64,000 nt of DNA from positions 1,054,001-1,118,000 of the forward strand of contig NZ_JAQNCY010000001.1 of NCBI RefSeq assembly GCF_028368855.1, written 5' to 3'. How positions within the stretch are numbered: position 1 is the first letter of the stretch; each line of letters starts with the position of its first letter. The notes beneath the pieces are model-generated. The model made no database searches. It was not told where the DNA came from and was given only the letters and a program-made list of their open reading frames with translations. Origin of the DNA: Leisingera sp. SS27. Its GTDB lineage: Bacteria; Pseudomonadota; Alphaproteobacteria; Rhodobacterales; Rhodobacteraceae. Shown here piece by piece: positions 34,370 through 44,379 of this stretch. The position numbers and the translations under genes were made by a program.

Positions 34370-36301
34370 ATGGGTATTGTGTCACAGCCGCTGCGGCAGT
34401 TTCGTCTGCCGCAGCATCGAAAGCCCCCGCAGCAGGGTAAGACCGCCGGCGCTTTGCCGCCGGTCGACAGCAGCAGCATGATGAAAGCGCTGGTGCTGCG
34501 CCAGCATCAAGGGGCAGCGCTTGGCCGGGTGCTGGTCGCCGAAGGCCTGGCCAGCGAAGACCGGGTTCAGGACACCTTGTCCTGCCAGTACCGGATGCCC
34601 CGCGCGGACCTGTCCGGCCAGGTGGCCAATTCGCGGCTGCTGGCGTGCAAGCCTGCCGCTTTCTGGCTGCGCCACTGCGCTGTTCCCTGGATGCAACTGG
34701 GCCGGACCGTCACCTTGGCGGTGGCCCACCCTGACCGGTTTGAAACGCTGCAACGGGAGCTGCAGGGCGATTTCGAACGGATTACGCCTGTTCTGGCCAG
34801 TGAAGCGCAAATCACGGCTTTGCTGACGGCCCACTTCAGCCCGGCGCTGGTGCGGCAGGCAAGCTGCAGCGTGCCCCCGCGCCAAAGCTGCCGGACTCTG
34901 AGGCCGCCCCGGGGCCGCGCTCTGCTGGCCGCCTTGGCCGTTCCGGCGCTCTATCTGGCCTGGCAGGCACCTGCATTAATTCCCGCCACCCTCAGCGCAG
35001 TTGCCCTTTTGACTGTTTTCCTGTTCACCGCTCTCAAACTTTTCGGGCTCGCCTCATACTGGCACGCGCGGGCGGACAGGATATCCGCCGCGCCTGCACC
35101 TGCCCCGCCCGCCCGAACCACTTATCCCATGATTTCGATTCTGGTGCCGCTCTACCAGGAGGCGGAGATCAGCCACGCCCTGCTCAGCCGGATCCGGAAA
35201 CTCAGCTATCCGCGGGCGCAGACAGACGTGATCCTGGTGCTGGAGGAGCACGACAGCGTCACCCGGGCCGCCTTGATCAGCACCCGCCTGCCGCCCTGGA
35301 TCCGGGTGGTGGAGGTCCCCGCCTTCGGCGGGCTGACCACCAAGCCCCGGGCGATGAACTATGCGCTGAACTTCTGCCGGGGCGACATCATAGGGGTCTG
35401 GGACGCAGAAGACGCCCCCCAGACAGACCAGCTCAATCAGGTGGCGCAGGCTTTTGCCTCCGCCGGGGCCCGCACCGCCTGCTTCCAGGGAGTGCTGGAC
35501 TACTACAATCCGGGCACAAATTGGATTTCCCGCTGCTTCACACTGGAATATGCCAGCTGGTTCCGCATCGTTCTGGACGGCATGGCCCGGCTTGGCCTTG
35601 TGGTGCCTCTGGGCGGCACCACCATGTTCGTGCGCCGGACAGTGCTGGAGGAACTGGGCGGCTGGGATGCCCACAACGTCACCGAGGACGCAGATCTGGG
35701 CGTCCGGCTGTACCGGGCAGGATACCGCACTGAAATGCTGCCCAGCACCACCTATGAGGAAGCCAATTGGCGCCCCTGGCCCTGGATCAAGCAGCGCTCC
35801 CGCTGGCTCAAGGGGTTCATGGTGACCTACCTTGTGCATATGCGCCAGCCGCTGGGGCTGCTGGCCGACTTGGGCTGGAGGCGCTTCCTTGGCTTTCAGG
35901 CCTTCTTTCTGGGCACCATCGGGCAGTTTCTGTTTGCCCCCGTTCTATGGTCGTTCTGGCTGTTCACCCTGGGTCTGCCGCACCCGGGCGCAGAGAGCCT
36001 GCCGCCGCAGCTGCTGACGCTGGCGGCGGCCACGCTGGTCTTCTTTGAAGGGCTGGGGCTGGTGATCAGCATCACCGCCGCCTTTGCCATGGGACGGCCC
36101 TGGCTGGCCGCTTGGGCGCCCGCGATGATCCTCTACTTCCCGATGGGCGCCATCGCCGTCGCCAAGGCCGCGCATGAATTGCTCGTCCGCCCGTTTTTCT
36201 GGGACAAGACCGCTCACGGCATAAAACCCGCGGCCCAGCCCCGGCGCTGGCCGTGGCGGGTTATCCCCGCCCGCTGGCGTCCTGCTTCAGCCGGGTCATG
36301 A
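34370..36301 (+). CDS. Membrane GT2 glycosyltransferase with N-terminal GspE_N (MshEN-like) domain
   Basis: This 643-aa protein has a GspE/MshE N-terminal-like domain at residues 40-165 (LGRVLVAEGLASEDRVQDTL). Two membrane segments follow (about 185-225), then a processive GT2 domain with ISILVPLYQEAE, WDAEDAP, TEDADLG and QRSRW (the Q-x-x-R-W motif of polysaccharide synthases), and C-terminal membrane segments. It probably polymerises or exports a surface polysaccharide. MshEN domains bind cyclic di-GMP in some proteins, so control by that messenger is possible. It overlaps the convergent GntR gene by 41 bases. Confidence 0.85.
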   Translation: MGIVSQPLRQFRLPQHRKPPQQGKTAGALPPVDSSSMMKALVLRQHQGAALGRVLVAEGLASEDRVQDTLSCQYRMPRADLSGQVANSRLLACKPAAFWLRHCAVPWMQLGRTVTLAVAHPDRFETLQRELQGDFERITPVLASEAQITALLTAHFSPALVRQASCSVPPRQSCRTLRPPRGRALLAALAVPALYLAWQAPALIPATLSAVALLTVFLFTALKLFGLASYWHARADRISAAPAPAPPARTTYPMISILVPLYQEAEISHALLSRIRKLSYPRAQTDVILVLEEHDSVTRAALISTRLPPWIRVVEVPAFGGLTTKPRAMNYALNFCRGDIIGVWDAEDAPQTDQLNQVAQAFASAGARTACFQGVLDYYNPGTNWISRCFTLEYASWFRIVLDGMARLGLVVPLGGTTMFVRRTVLEELGGWDAHNVTEDADLGVRLYRAGYRTEMLPSTTYEEANWRPWPWIKQRSRWLKGFMVTYLVHMRQPLGLLADLGWRRFLGFQAFFLGTIGQFLFAPVLWSFWLFTLGLPHPGAESLPPQLLTLAAATLVFFEGLGLVISITAAFAMGRPWLAAWAPAMILYFPMGAIAVAKAAHELLVRPFFWDKTAHGIKPAAQPRRWPWRVIPARWRPASAGS

Positions 36302-36905
36302 AGGCAATCGAGATGTGCTCCTTCAGCGCCTCGCCTGCCGCGGCCTCGTCGCGGCGGCTGATCGCGTCGACAATGCCCTTGTGCTCCGACTGGGCAATCT
36401 CGCTGCGGCCCTCGGCAGCCAGCGAGGTGGTTGCCATCAGCGCCATCGTCCGGTGCACCAGATCCAGCTGCTGCACCAGATAACGGTTGTGCGAGGCCAG
36501 GTGAATCTGCTCATGAAACCGCCGGTTGGCCTTGGACAGCGCCGCCGGGTCGCCGATCAGCTTGTCGTCTGACTCGACCATCTCCTTCAGCACCTTGATC
36601 TCTTCCTCGGTGGCATGGCGCGCCGCCAGCTGCGCCGCCAGCCCCTCCAGCTCGCGCCGCACCACATAGAGCTCAGCCATCTGGTTGTGGTCCAGCGAAG
36701 CGACGATCAGCGACCGCCCGTCGCGCTCCAGCAGCGATTGCGTCTCCAGCCGCTGCAGCGCCTCTCGGATCGGGGTTCGTGATACGCCAAAGCGTTCCGC
36801 CAGATCGCTTTCCACCAGCCGGTCGCCCGGCTTGTAGATCCCGGAGTCGATGGCCTCAAGGATCAGCGCATAGGCATCTTTCTGGTTGCTGCGGCTCTGG
36901 CTCAT
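36261..36905 (-). CDS. GntR-family (FadR/FCD) transcriptional regulator
   Basis: This 214-aa protein has a winged HTH (residues 10-70: YKPGDRLVESDLAERFGVSRTPIREALQRL) and an all-helical FCD domain with metal-ligand-type residues (RRFHEQIHLASHNRYL and the late SEHKGIVDAI). ATG at 36905 begins the family-like MSQSRSNQ; the longer frame runs into the 5' region of the HAD gene. The target operon is not evident; it diverges from the HAD phosphatase gene. Confidence 0.9.
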   Translation of the reverse strand: MSQSRSNQKDAYALILEAIDSGIYKPGDRLVESDLAERFGVSRTPIREALQRLETQSLLERDGRSLIVASLDHNQMAELYVVRRELEGLAAQLAARHATEEEIKVLKEMVESDDKLIGDPAALSKANRRFHEQIHLASHNRYLVQQLDLVHRTMALMATTSLAAEGRSEIAQSEHKGIVDAISRRDEAAAGEALKEHISIAFMTRLKQDASGRG

Positions 36906-37047
36906 GGTCGTCCCTGTCTGTTTTGATCCGACAATCTCTACAGCGCATCCCCCAGCAATCAACCCTGATGGCGCCAACGCGCTGAAAACCCGCAGGCAAA
37001 ATGCGCTTTTGATTGCAAATACCGCTTGGGGCCCCTACTTCGGCACC

Positions 37048-37692
37048 ATGCCCAAACATTCCTTTTCCCACGTTTGCGAATGGGTGTTCGATCTGGACAA
37101 CACCCTCTATCACCCCTCCGCACGGCTGTTTGACCAGATCGAGGTCAAGATGACCGCCTATGTGATGGACGCGCTCAAGGTGGACAGGGCCGAGGCCGAC
37201 CGCCTGCGCAGCCACTACTGGCGCGAGCACGGCACCACCCTGGCAGGGCTGATGCGCGAACACGATCTGGACCCGGACCCTTATCTGGTCGCGGTGCACG
37301 ACATCTCTATGGACCATCTGGAGGAGGACGCGCCGCTGGCGGCCGCGATCCGCAACCTGCCGGGCAAGAAGATCGTCTATACCAACGGCTCTGCCCCCTA
37401 TGCGGAACGGGTGCTGGCCGCCCGCGGTCTGTCCGGGCTGTTCGATGACGTTTACGGCGTCGAACATGCCGACTACCACCCCAAACCGGAACGCCGCGCC
37501 TTTGACCGGGTGTTTGACCGCGCCGGGATCGCCCCGCAGCAGGCCGCCATGTTCGAGGACGATCCGCGCAACCTGGCCGCCCCGCATCAGATGGGCATGC
37601 GCACCGTGCATGTGGCGCCAGAGCCGGTCCAGGCGGACCATATCCACCATCACTCCGACGATCTGGCGGGGTTCCTCGCCGCCTTGACCTGA
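37048..37692 (+). CDS. HAD pyrimidine 5'-nucleotidase-type hydrolase
   Basis: This 214-aa protein carries the HAD motifs: I with nucleophile Asp (VFDLDNTLYHPSA), II (YTNGSAPYAERVL), III Lys in HPKPERRAF and IV (FEDDPRNL). The sequence matches the pyrimidine 5'-nucleotidase subgroup common in proteobacteria. It dephosphorylates nucleotides or related metabolites in the cytoplasm. ATG at 37048 is chosen because upstream codons are not family-like and overlap the GntR promoter. Confidence 0.9.
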   Translation: MPKHSFSHVCEWVFDLDNTLYHPSARLFDQIEVKMTAYVMDALKVDRAEADRLRSHYWREHGTTLAGLMREHDLDPDPYLVAVHDISMDHLEEDAPLAAAIRNLPGKKIVYTNGSAPYAERVLAARGLSGLFDDVYGVEHADYHPKPERRAFDRVFDRAGIAPQQAAMFEDDPRNLAAPHQMGMRTVHVAPEPVQADHIHHHSDDLAGFLAALT

Positions 37693-37856
37693 CCCCCGGA
37701 ACCAGCGCCGGGACGCTTTTGCGCAGTGGTTTGCCGCATCGCGGAATGTGTGCAATTGCATTCCGGCGAAACTTCGCAACTGCGTCAAAATATACCTGTT
37801 TGCTGCATGTTTTCCTCCCTATATGCGCCGCGAAGACAAATGCAGGAGACCATTCG

Positions 37857-38105
37857 ATGAGCGCATACACCCTCCCCGCCCGCCTGACCCTGTGGCAGCG
37901 CATCCTGTTTGCCGTGCCGCTGCTGGGACGGATCTTCAAGGAGGTCGCCTATGGCCCCGAAGAGAACATCGGCTACGCTCTGGCAACCTTTGTAAGCCTC
38001 TGGGGTTGCTCGATCCTGCTGTTCGGCATTCCGGGCCTCTACATTCCCGCGCTTTGCATGGTGCCGGTGATGTTCCTGGTTCTGCTCTCCATCACCCGCG
38101 GCTAA
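37857..38105 (+). CDS. Small conserved-looking membrane protein
   Basis: This 82-aa protein has an amphipathic N-terminal helix (LWQRILFAVPLLGRIFKEVAYG) and two hydrophobic segments (about 43-80). The ATG is preceded by GCAGGAGACC. Function is unknown. It sits 78 bases upstream of the UbiH-type monooxygenase on the same strand. Confidence 0.75.
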   Translation: MSAYTLPARLTLWQRILFAVPLLGRIFKEVAYGPEENIGYALATFVSLWGCSILLFGIPGLYIPALCMVPVMFLVLLSITRG

Positions 38106-38183
38106 TTCCCCGCGCGGCAGGTTGCGGCTTGTCTTCCCCCTCCGTCAAAGCCTATTTCAGGGCAACAACGGAGGGCTGAGACC

Positions 38184-39380
38184 ATGGCCGAGACCTGCGA
38201 CATCCTGATTTCCGGCGGCGGCATTGCGGGACTGACCGCAACCGCCGCGTTTGCGTCCAGCGGCTTCAGCGTGATCTGCACCGACCCGGCCCCGCCGGTC
38301 ACAGAACGCGACGCCGAAGGCTCTGACCTGCGCACCACCGCCTTTCTGCAGCCCGCTCAGGCCCTGCTGGAGCGCTGCGGGATCTGGGCGCGGCTGGCGG
38401 ACCACGCCGCCCCCTTGCAGATCATGCGCATCGTCGATGCCGGCGGCGACCGGCCCGAACCGCGGGTGGTCAAGGATTTCAACGCCGCCGATATCTCAGA
38501 TCAGCCGTTCGGGTGGAACCTGCCCAACTGGCTCTTGCGGCGCGAGATGATTGCCCGGCTGGCGGAACTGCCCAACGTGGATCTGCGCTTTGGCACCGGC
38601 ACCACCGCCCTCTTCACCCGGACCGCTGAGGCGCGCGTCAGCCTCAGCGACGGCAGCCAGGTAACGGCCAAACTGGTGGTCGCCTGCGACGGCCGCAACT
38701 CGCCGATGCGCGAGGCCGCGGGCATTCCGGTGAAAACCACCCGTTACGGGCAAAAGGCGCTGGCCTTTGCTGTCACCCACCCGGTGCCGCATGAAAACGT
38801 CTCCACCGAGATCCACCGCTCCGGCGGACCGTTCACACTGGTGCCGCTGCCGGACTATCAGGGCCAGCCCTCTTCCGCGATTGTCTGGATGGAGCGCGGA
38901 CCCAGGGCGCAGGACCTCTTGAACCTGGAGCCATCCGCCTTTGAGGCCGCGATGACCGAGCGCAGCTGCGGGCTGTTCGGCGATCTGAAACTGGCGTCAC
39001 GCCGCACCATCTGGCCGATCATCAGCCAGTCCGCAGAGCGGCTGAACGGCGAGCGGCTGGCGCTGATGGCCGAAGCCGCCCATGTGGTGCCGCCGATCGG
39101 CGCCCAGGGCCTCAACATGTCCCTGGGCGATCTGCGCAGCCTGCTGGAACTGGCCGAGGCCCGCCCCGAAGGACTGGGCGACGCGCAAATGCTGGCGGCC
39201 TACCACAAGGCCCGCCACAGCGAGATCCTGCTGCGCGTCAAAGGCATCGACCTCCTGAACCGCACCTCGATGCTGGCCCCCCGCCCCTTGCGCGACCTGC
39301 GCGCCTTTGGCCTCAATGCTCTGTATTCGCTGGCGCCGGTGCGCAAGACGCTCATGCAGATGGGGTTGGGTGTCAAATGA
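38184..39380 (+). CDS. UbiH/UbiF/VisC-family FAD monooxygenase
   Basis: This 398-aa protein has the FAD-binding start (ILISGGGIAGLTATAAFA), the mid DG motif (VACDGRNSPMREAAG) and the C-terminal GD-type motif (HVVPPIGAQGLNMSLGDLRSLLEL) of aromatic-ring hydroxylases acting in ubiquinone synthesis. It probably hydroxylates a membrane-bound quinone precursor. Which ring position cannot be told from sequence. Confidence 0.92.
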   Translation: MAETCDILISGGGIAGLTATAAFASSGFSVICTDPAPPVTERDAEGSDLRTTAFLQPAQALLERCGIWARLADHAAPLQIMRIVDAGGDRPEPRVVKDFNAADISDQPFGWNLPNWLLRREMIARLAELPNVDLRFGTGTTALFTRTAEARVSLSDGSQVTAKLVVACDGRNSPMREAAGIPVKTTRYGQKALAFAVTHPVPHENVSTEIHRSGGPFTLVPLPDYQGQPSSAIVWMERGPRAQDLLNLEPSAFEAAMTERSCGLFGDLKLASRRTIWPIISQSAERLNGERLALMAEAAHVVPPIGAQGLNMSLGDLRSLLELAEARPEGLGDAQMLAAYHKARHSEILLRVKGIDLLNRTSMLAPRPLRDLRAFGLNALYSLAPVRKTLMQMGLGVK

Positions 39381-39395
39381 TGGGCATGAAATAAC

Positions 39396-40100
39396 ATGCG
39401 GGCTGCCGCACGCTTCGTCAAAGGCCACTGGCAGCTCCTCTGCCTGACCCTGGCCATTGCCGCCCTCTGGCAGACCCCGGCACTGCTGCCCCTGCGGATC
39501 CTGACCGTGTTCCTGCATGAGCTCTCCCATGCCGCCATGACCTTGCTGACCGGCGGCGACGTGGTCAGCCTGACCATTGACCCCTACGAGGGCGGCAGGG
39601 TGGTCTCACGCGGCGGCAGCCGGTTCCTGACGCTCACGGCTGGCTACAGCGGCTCCCTGATGATCGGCTCTGCCCTGTTCGTGATTGCCCTGCGCACCGA
39701 TTGGGACCGCAAGGTGCTTGCCGTCTTCGGCGCGATTACCCTCGCTGTTGCTGCCTTCTATGTCCGGGATCTCTTTGCGCTTGGTTTCACCCTTGCCACC
39801 GGCGCGCTGATGCTCGCCGCATCGCGCTACCTCAGCCTCAACATCAACGACATGATCCTTCGGGTGATCGGGGTCAGCAGCATGATCTACGCGCCGCTTG
39901 ATATCTGGGACGACACCATCGCGCGGTCCTACCTGCGCTCCGACGCGCGGATGATGGCTGAGGAATTCGGCGGCGCAACCATGCTGTGGGGCGGGATTTG
40001 GCTAGCAATCAGCCTCGGGGTGATCTGGCTCACCCTGCGCCACGGGCTGGGCCGCACAAGCAATATCCCCTTGCGCAGCCCAGTCCGGATGTTGCGTTAA
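39396..40100 (+). CDS. M50-like membrane metalloprotease
   Basis: This 234-aa protein has about six membrane segments. The first carries the zinc motif HELSH (about residues 48-52), as in M50B site-2-type proteases. A D in the YAPLDIWDD segment could supply the third ligand. It likely cuts within or near the membrane; substrate unknown. It starts 15 bases after the monooxygenase gene and overlaps the convergent aminotransferase by 4 bases. Confidence 0.8.
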   Translation: MRAAARFVKGHWQLLCLTLAIAALWQTPALLPLRILTVFLHELSHAAMTLLTGGDVVSLTIDPYEGGRVVSRGGSRFLTLTAGYSGSLMIGSALFVIALRTDWDRKVLAVFGAITLAVAAFYVRDLFALGFTLATGALMLAASRYLSLNINDMILRVIGVSSMIYAPLDIWDDTIARSYLRSDARMMAEEFGGATMLWGGIWLAISLGVIWLTLRHGLGRTSNIPLRSPVRMLR

Positions 40101-41221
40101 AGCACCTGATCCACGACCGCTTTCAGACGCGCGATGGTGGCATCCACGTCATAGAGCTTGTCTAGGCCAAACAGCCCCAGCCGGAAGGTGCGGAAATCTG
40201 CAGGCTCGTCGCACTGCAGCGGCACGCCGGCCGCGATCTGAGTGCCAAGTGCCAGGAACTTCTTGCCGTTCTGCACCTCCGGATCGCTGGTATAGCTCAC
40301 CACCACGCCAGGCGCGCCGAAACCGTCGGCGGCAACCGAAGTAATGCCTTTCTCCTTCAGCATTGCCCGCACGCCGTTGCCCAGCGCCCACTGCGCATCG
40401 CGCAGTTTGCCAAAGCCGTATTCCTTGGTCTCCAGCATCGTATCGCGGAACGCCTTCAGCGCATCGGTCGGCATGGTGGCATGATAGGCGTGACCGCCGT
40501 CCTCGTACGCCTTCATGATGGTGCGCCACTGCTTCAGGTTGATGGCAAAACTGTCCGAAGTGGTCTCCTCCAGCCGCGCCAGCGCACGGTCCGAGAACAT
40601 CACCAGACCCGCGGACGGAGACGCGCTCCAGCCCTTCTGCGGGGCAGAGATCAGCACGTCCACACCGGTCGCCTTCATGTCGACCCAGGCACAGCCCGAC
40701 GCGATGCAGTCCAGCACCATCAGCGCGCCCACCTCATGCGCGGCTGCGGCCATCGCGGTCACATAACCGTCCGGCAGGATCACACCGGCGGCGGTCTCCA
40801 CATGCGGCGCAAAGACGATGTCCGGCTTCTGCTCATGAATCGCAGCCACCACATCCGCAATCGGCGCGGGCTCAAACGGCGAGGCGCTCTCATTGCCGGT
40901 GCGGCGCGCCTTCATCACGGTCGAGGACGCGGTGAAGCCGCCGGCCTCGAAAATCTGGCTCCAGCGGTAGGAGAACCAGCCATTGCGCACGACCAGCGCA
41001 TTTGCCCCGCGGGCAAACTGGCGCGCCACCGCCTCCATCGCATAAGTCCCGCCGCCCGGCACCAGCGCCACCGCCTCGGCGTTATAGACCTCTTTCAGCA
41101 TCGCATTGATGTCCAGCATCACGGTCTGAAAGGTCTTGGACATGTGGTTGAGCGAGCGGTCGGTGAAAACCACCGAAAATTCATCCAGACCCTGCGGGTC
41201 CACGGTATCGAGCAGTGCCAT
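40097..41221 (-). CDS. Class V PLP-dependent aminotransferase (alanine/serine-glyoxylate type)
   Basis: This 374-aa fold-type I enzyme has the phosphate-binding loop PGGGTYAMEAVARQF, the PLP-ring Asp in LDCIASG and the Schiff-base Lys in SAPQKGWSASP. These fit the serine/alanine-glyoxylate aminotransferase group. It would move amino groups between glyoxylate and serine, alanine or a related donor in the cytoplasm. The exact donor is not resolved. Confidence 0.88.
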   Translation of the reverse strand: MALLDTVDPQGLDEFSVVFTDRSLNHMSKTFQTVMLDINAMLKEVYNAEAVALVPGGGTYAMEAVARQFARGANALVVRNGWFSYRWSQIFEAGGFTASSTVMKARRTGNESASPFEPAPIADVVAAIHEQKPDIVFAPHVETAAGVILPDGYVTAMAAAAHEVGALMVLDCIASGCAWVDMKATGVDVLISAPQKGWSASPSAGLVMFSDRALARLEETTSDSFAINLKQWRTIMKAYEDGGHAYHATMPTDALKAFRDTMLETKEYGFGKLRDAQWALGNGVRAMLKEKGITSVAADGFGAPGVVVSYTSDPEVQNGKKFLALGTQIAAGVPLQCDEPADFRTFRLGLFGLDKLYDVDATIARLKAVVDQVL

Positions 41222-41448
41222 CTGGGCCTCCCTTGTCTTCCTTTACTAACGGCTAGCCGGTGCCGCAGGCTTTGGCAAAGCCTACAATGGCATACAGCGC
41301 CGCCGCCGTTCTCCGAAGGGGGATACTGGCGAAACGGAAAGGAAAAGACAGCCCAAGCACGACAGAAAACACCCGCATTTGCGCCAAGCGGGTTTCTGAT
41401 CGGCAACAAACACTCTGCTGCGGCCCGCCCATCCGGCGCAATCGCGCC

Positions 41449-42225
41449 TCAGCCGTCGGCGTCCCAGGCCACCGCCTGCTCGATCACCCCGGCCACCGCC
41501 AGCGCCTTTTCCGCCAGCTCTGGCGGCGTTTGCTCATCCAAGGGCAGATCCGCCATCCGCCGGTAAAGCTCCGGCGAGGTGTAAAAGGCAAAGGCATCAG
41601 AATTGCCGCCATTGTCCCAGAACGCCGTGATCCAGATCGACGGGCGCCCGATGCACCAGTCCCGCCACAGCCTCTCCGCAAGCGCATCTGCCGGAACGTC
41701 CATCACCTGCGCGAACAAATCCGCTAGCGGCCATCCAGCAATCCCGAACATGCACAGCACATCATCCAGGCAGTCCTCGCCGTGCCGGACAGCCCGGTCC
41801 ACGTACATGTGCCGGAACCTGTCGAGCACCGCCCACTCCGCTGCCTTCCAGCGCGAAGCGTCTCCGGTTGGAAACCGGCTCAGGCTGACCTCAAGCCCGA
41901 CATAGGCCAGCTCCTCTCCGCTGGCGAGAACCTCCAGAACCCGCGGCAGCAGGTAGCGCCAGATGGGCTGACCGAAGGCATCGGACACGGCGGCAAAATA
42001 CCAGTCCTGCAGGTAGTGCAGCGGCAGGTCCGCAATATCAGGCACCAGAAAATCCGCCTCGATGGCAGGATTCATGCAGCACCCCTTGCAGACGCCGGTC
42101 TCCGCGGGCTTGGGTGCCGCAAAAACCCTGTAGGCTTCTGCAATCAGCTCCGCGAATTCATGATCTGCCGGCAGTTTCGCCTTCACCGGCTTTCCGTTCT
42201 TGCCTTGCAGATCCAGCCTCCCCAT
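41449..42225 (-). CDS. Hypothetical protein with CxxCC motif
   Basis: The 258-aa soluble protein has a C46-x-x-C49-C50 cluster followed by MNP near the N-terminus, and acidic-aromatic helical segments after it. I do not recognise a family. Its start overlaps the stop of the upstream Lrp gene by one base (TGATG), so it is probably co-transcribed with the two Lrp regulators. The cysteine cluster could bind a metal. Confidence 0.75.
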   Translation of the reverse strand: MGRLDLQGKNGKPVKAKLPADHEFAELIAEAYRVFAAPKPAETGVCKGCCMNPAIEADFLVPDIADLPLHYLQDWYFAAVSDAFGQPIWRYLLPRVLEVLASGEELAYVGLEVSLSRFPTGDASRWKAAEWAVLDRFRHMYVDRAVRHGEDCLDDVLCMFGIAGWPLADLFAQVMDVPADALAERLWRDWCIGRPSIWITAFWDNGGNSDAFAFYTSPELYRRMADLPLDEQTPPELAEKALAVAGVIEQAVAWDADG

Positions 42226-42683
42226 CAGCCCAGCGGCCCCGGCCGCCGCTCCTCGCTCAAGAGCACATTGGCCTCAACGTTCCCCACCCCCGGCAATGTC
42301 ATCACCCGGCGGCGCAGCACGCGCTCAAAATCGGAAATATCCCGCGCCGTCACCCGCAGGCGGTAGTCATACATGCCCAGCACATGCTCCACCGTCTGCA
42401 CCTCGGGGATGGCAGAGACCGCGCGTTCGAAATCTTCCAAACTGACCCGCCCCTTGGTCGCCAGCTTCACCCCCAGAAAGACGGTGACGCCGAACCCCAG
42501 CTTCTCCTTATCCAACTCCAGCCTGCGGCCAGCGATGATGCCCGCCTCCTGCAGCCGTTTGATCCGCCGCCAGGTGGCTGGCTGGCTGAGGTCCAGCTGC
42601 CGCCCCAAGGCACCTGCCGACATGGTCGCATCCTCCGACAGCGCCCGCAGAATGGCGAAGTCGAGATGATCCAAAGCACTCAT
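42225..42683 (-). CDS. Lrp/AsnC-family regulator (copy 2)
   Basis: This 152-aa protein has an N-terminal HTH (residues 5-55: LSQPATWRRIKRLQEAGII) and a RAM ligand-binding domain (about 65-140, VEHVLGMYDYRLRVTARD). It starts in an ATGA overlap with the upstream paralog and so is translated with it. The two are related in layout but clearly diverged. It probably senses an amino acid and may form mixed oligomers with its partner. Confidence 0.92.
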   Translation of the reverse strand: MSALDHLDFAILRALSEDATMSAGALGRQLDLSQPATWRRIKRLQEAGIIAGRRLELDKEKLGFGVTVFLGVKLATKGRVSLEDFERAVSAIPEVQTVEHVLGMYDYRLRVTARDISDFERVLRRRVMTLPGVGNVEANVLLSEERRPGPLG

Positions 42684-43135
42684 ACCGGCAGCACCTCATC
42701 CGACTTGATCCGCGCCACATGCATCAGCGCCTCAATGTCGGTGATATGCGGCAGGTTCAAAATGGCCGCGCGGTAGATCTGCTGGTAATGCGGCATGTCC
42801 CGCGCAATCACCGAAAGCCGCACATCCACCTGCCCCAGAAAGGTCTGGATCTCGATCACTTCGGCAATGCCGCGGGCCGCCTCGATGAACTCGTCAAAGG
42901 CGCGTGGATTGGTCTTGTCCAGCGTCACCCGCAGCGAGACCTCCACCTCATACCCCAAAGCCCGCCAGTCGATCACCGCGCGCTGGCCAAGAATCACGCG
43001 TGCCTCGCGCAGCTTCTCCAGCCGCCGCGACAGTCGCGAGGCAGTGAGGCCTAGCCGTTCGGCCAGATCCGGAATCGACTGCTCCGGGTCGCTTTGCATG
43101 TAGCGCAGAATGCGCCTGTCGAGATCATCAAGCAT
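42680..43135 (-). CDS. Lrp/AsnC-family regulator (copy 1)
   Basis: This 151-aa protein has an HTH (residues 5-55: LGLTASRLSRRLEKLREARVI) and a RAM domain (about 65-140). It diverges from ilvC with 132 bases between them; that gap has two GCGAAATT elements 33 bases apart. By position it is a good candidate to regulate ilvC in response to branched-chain amino acids. Confidence 0.93.
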   Translation of the reverse strand: MLDDLDRRILRYMQSDPEQSIPDLAERLGLTASRLSRRLEKLREARVILGQRAVIDWRALGYEVEVSLRVTLDKTNPRAFDEFIEAARGIAEVIEIQTFLGQVDVRLSVIARDMPHYQQIYRAAILNLPHITDIEALMHVARIKSDEVLPV

Positions 43136-43151
43136 GATTTCACCACTATCA

Positions 43152-43192
43152 GCGAAATTTGCGAATGACTACCGCAAAGATACTGCGAAATT
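43152..43192. promoter_or_regulatory. Repeated GCGAAATT elements in the lrp-ilvC divergent promoter
   Basis: GCGAAATT occurs at 43152-43159 and 43185-43192, 33 bases apart (about three helical turns), and both are near further GCGAA/GCGCAA sequence. Helically phased repeats are what an Lrp octamer would bind. Confidence 0.45.
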
Positions 43193-43234
43193 CATGCGCA
43201 ACAGCAATCGCCTTCCCCGCCCACATGCCTATGA

Positions 43235-44290
<1,056 letters not shown>

Positions 44291-44326
44291 GGCGCCCGCG
44301 GAACCATCCGCTGACCTTACCTCTGC

Positions 44327-44355
44327 AGGGCGCTCCGGTTTGGGGCGCCCTTTTT
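44327..44355 (+). terminator. Intrinsic terminator of ilvC
   Basis: AGGGCGC pairs with GCGCCCT around an 11-base loop and is followed by TTTT, 37 bases after the ilvC stop. Confidence 0.85.
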
Positions 44356-44379
44356 CATTTATTTCATTGAGGGCATCCG

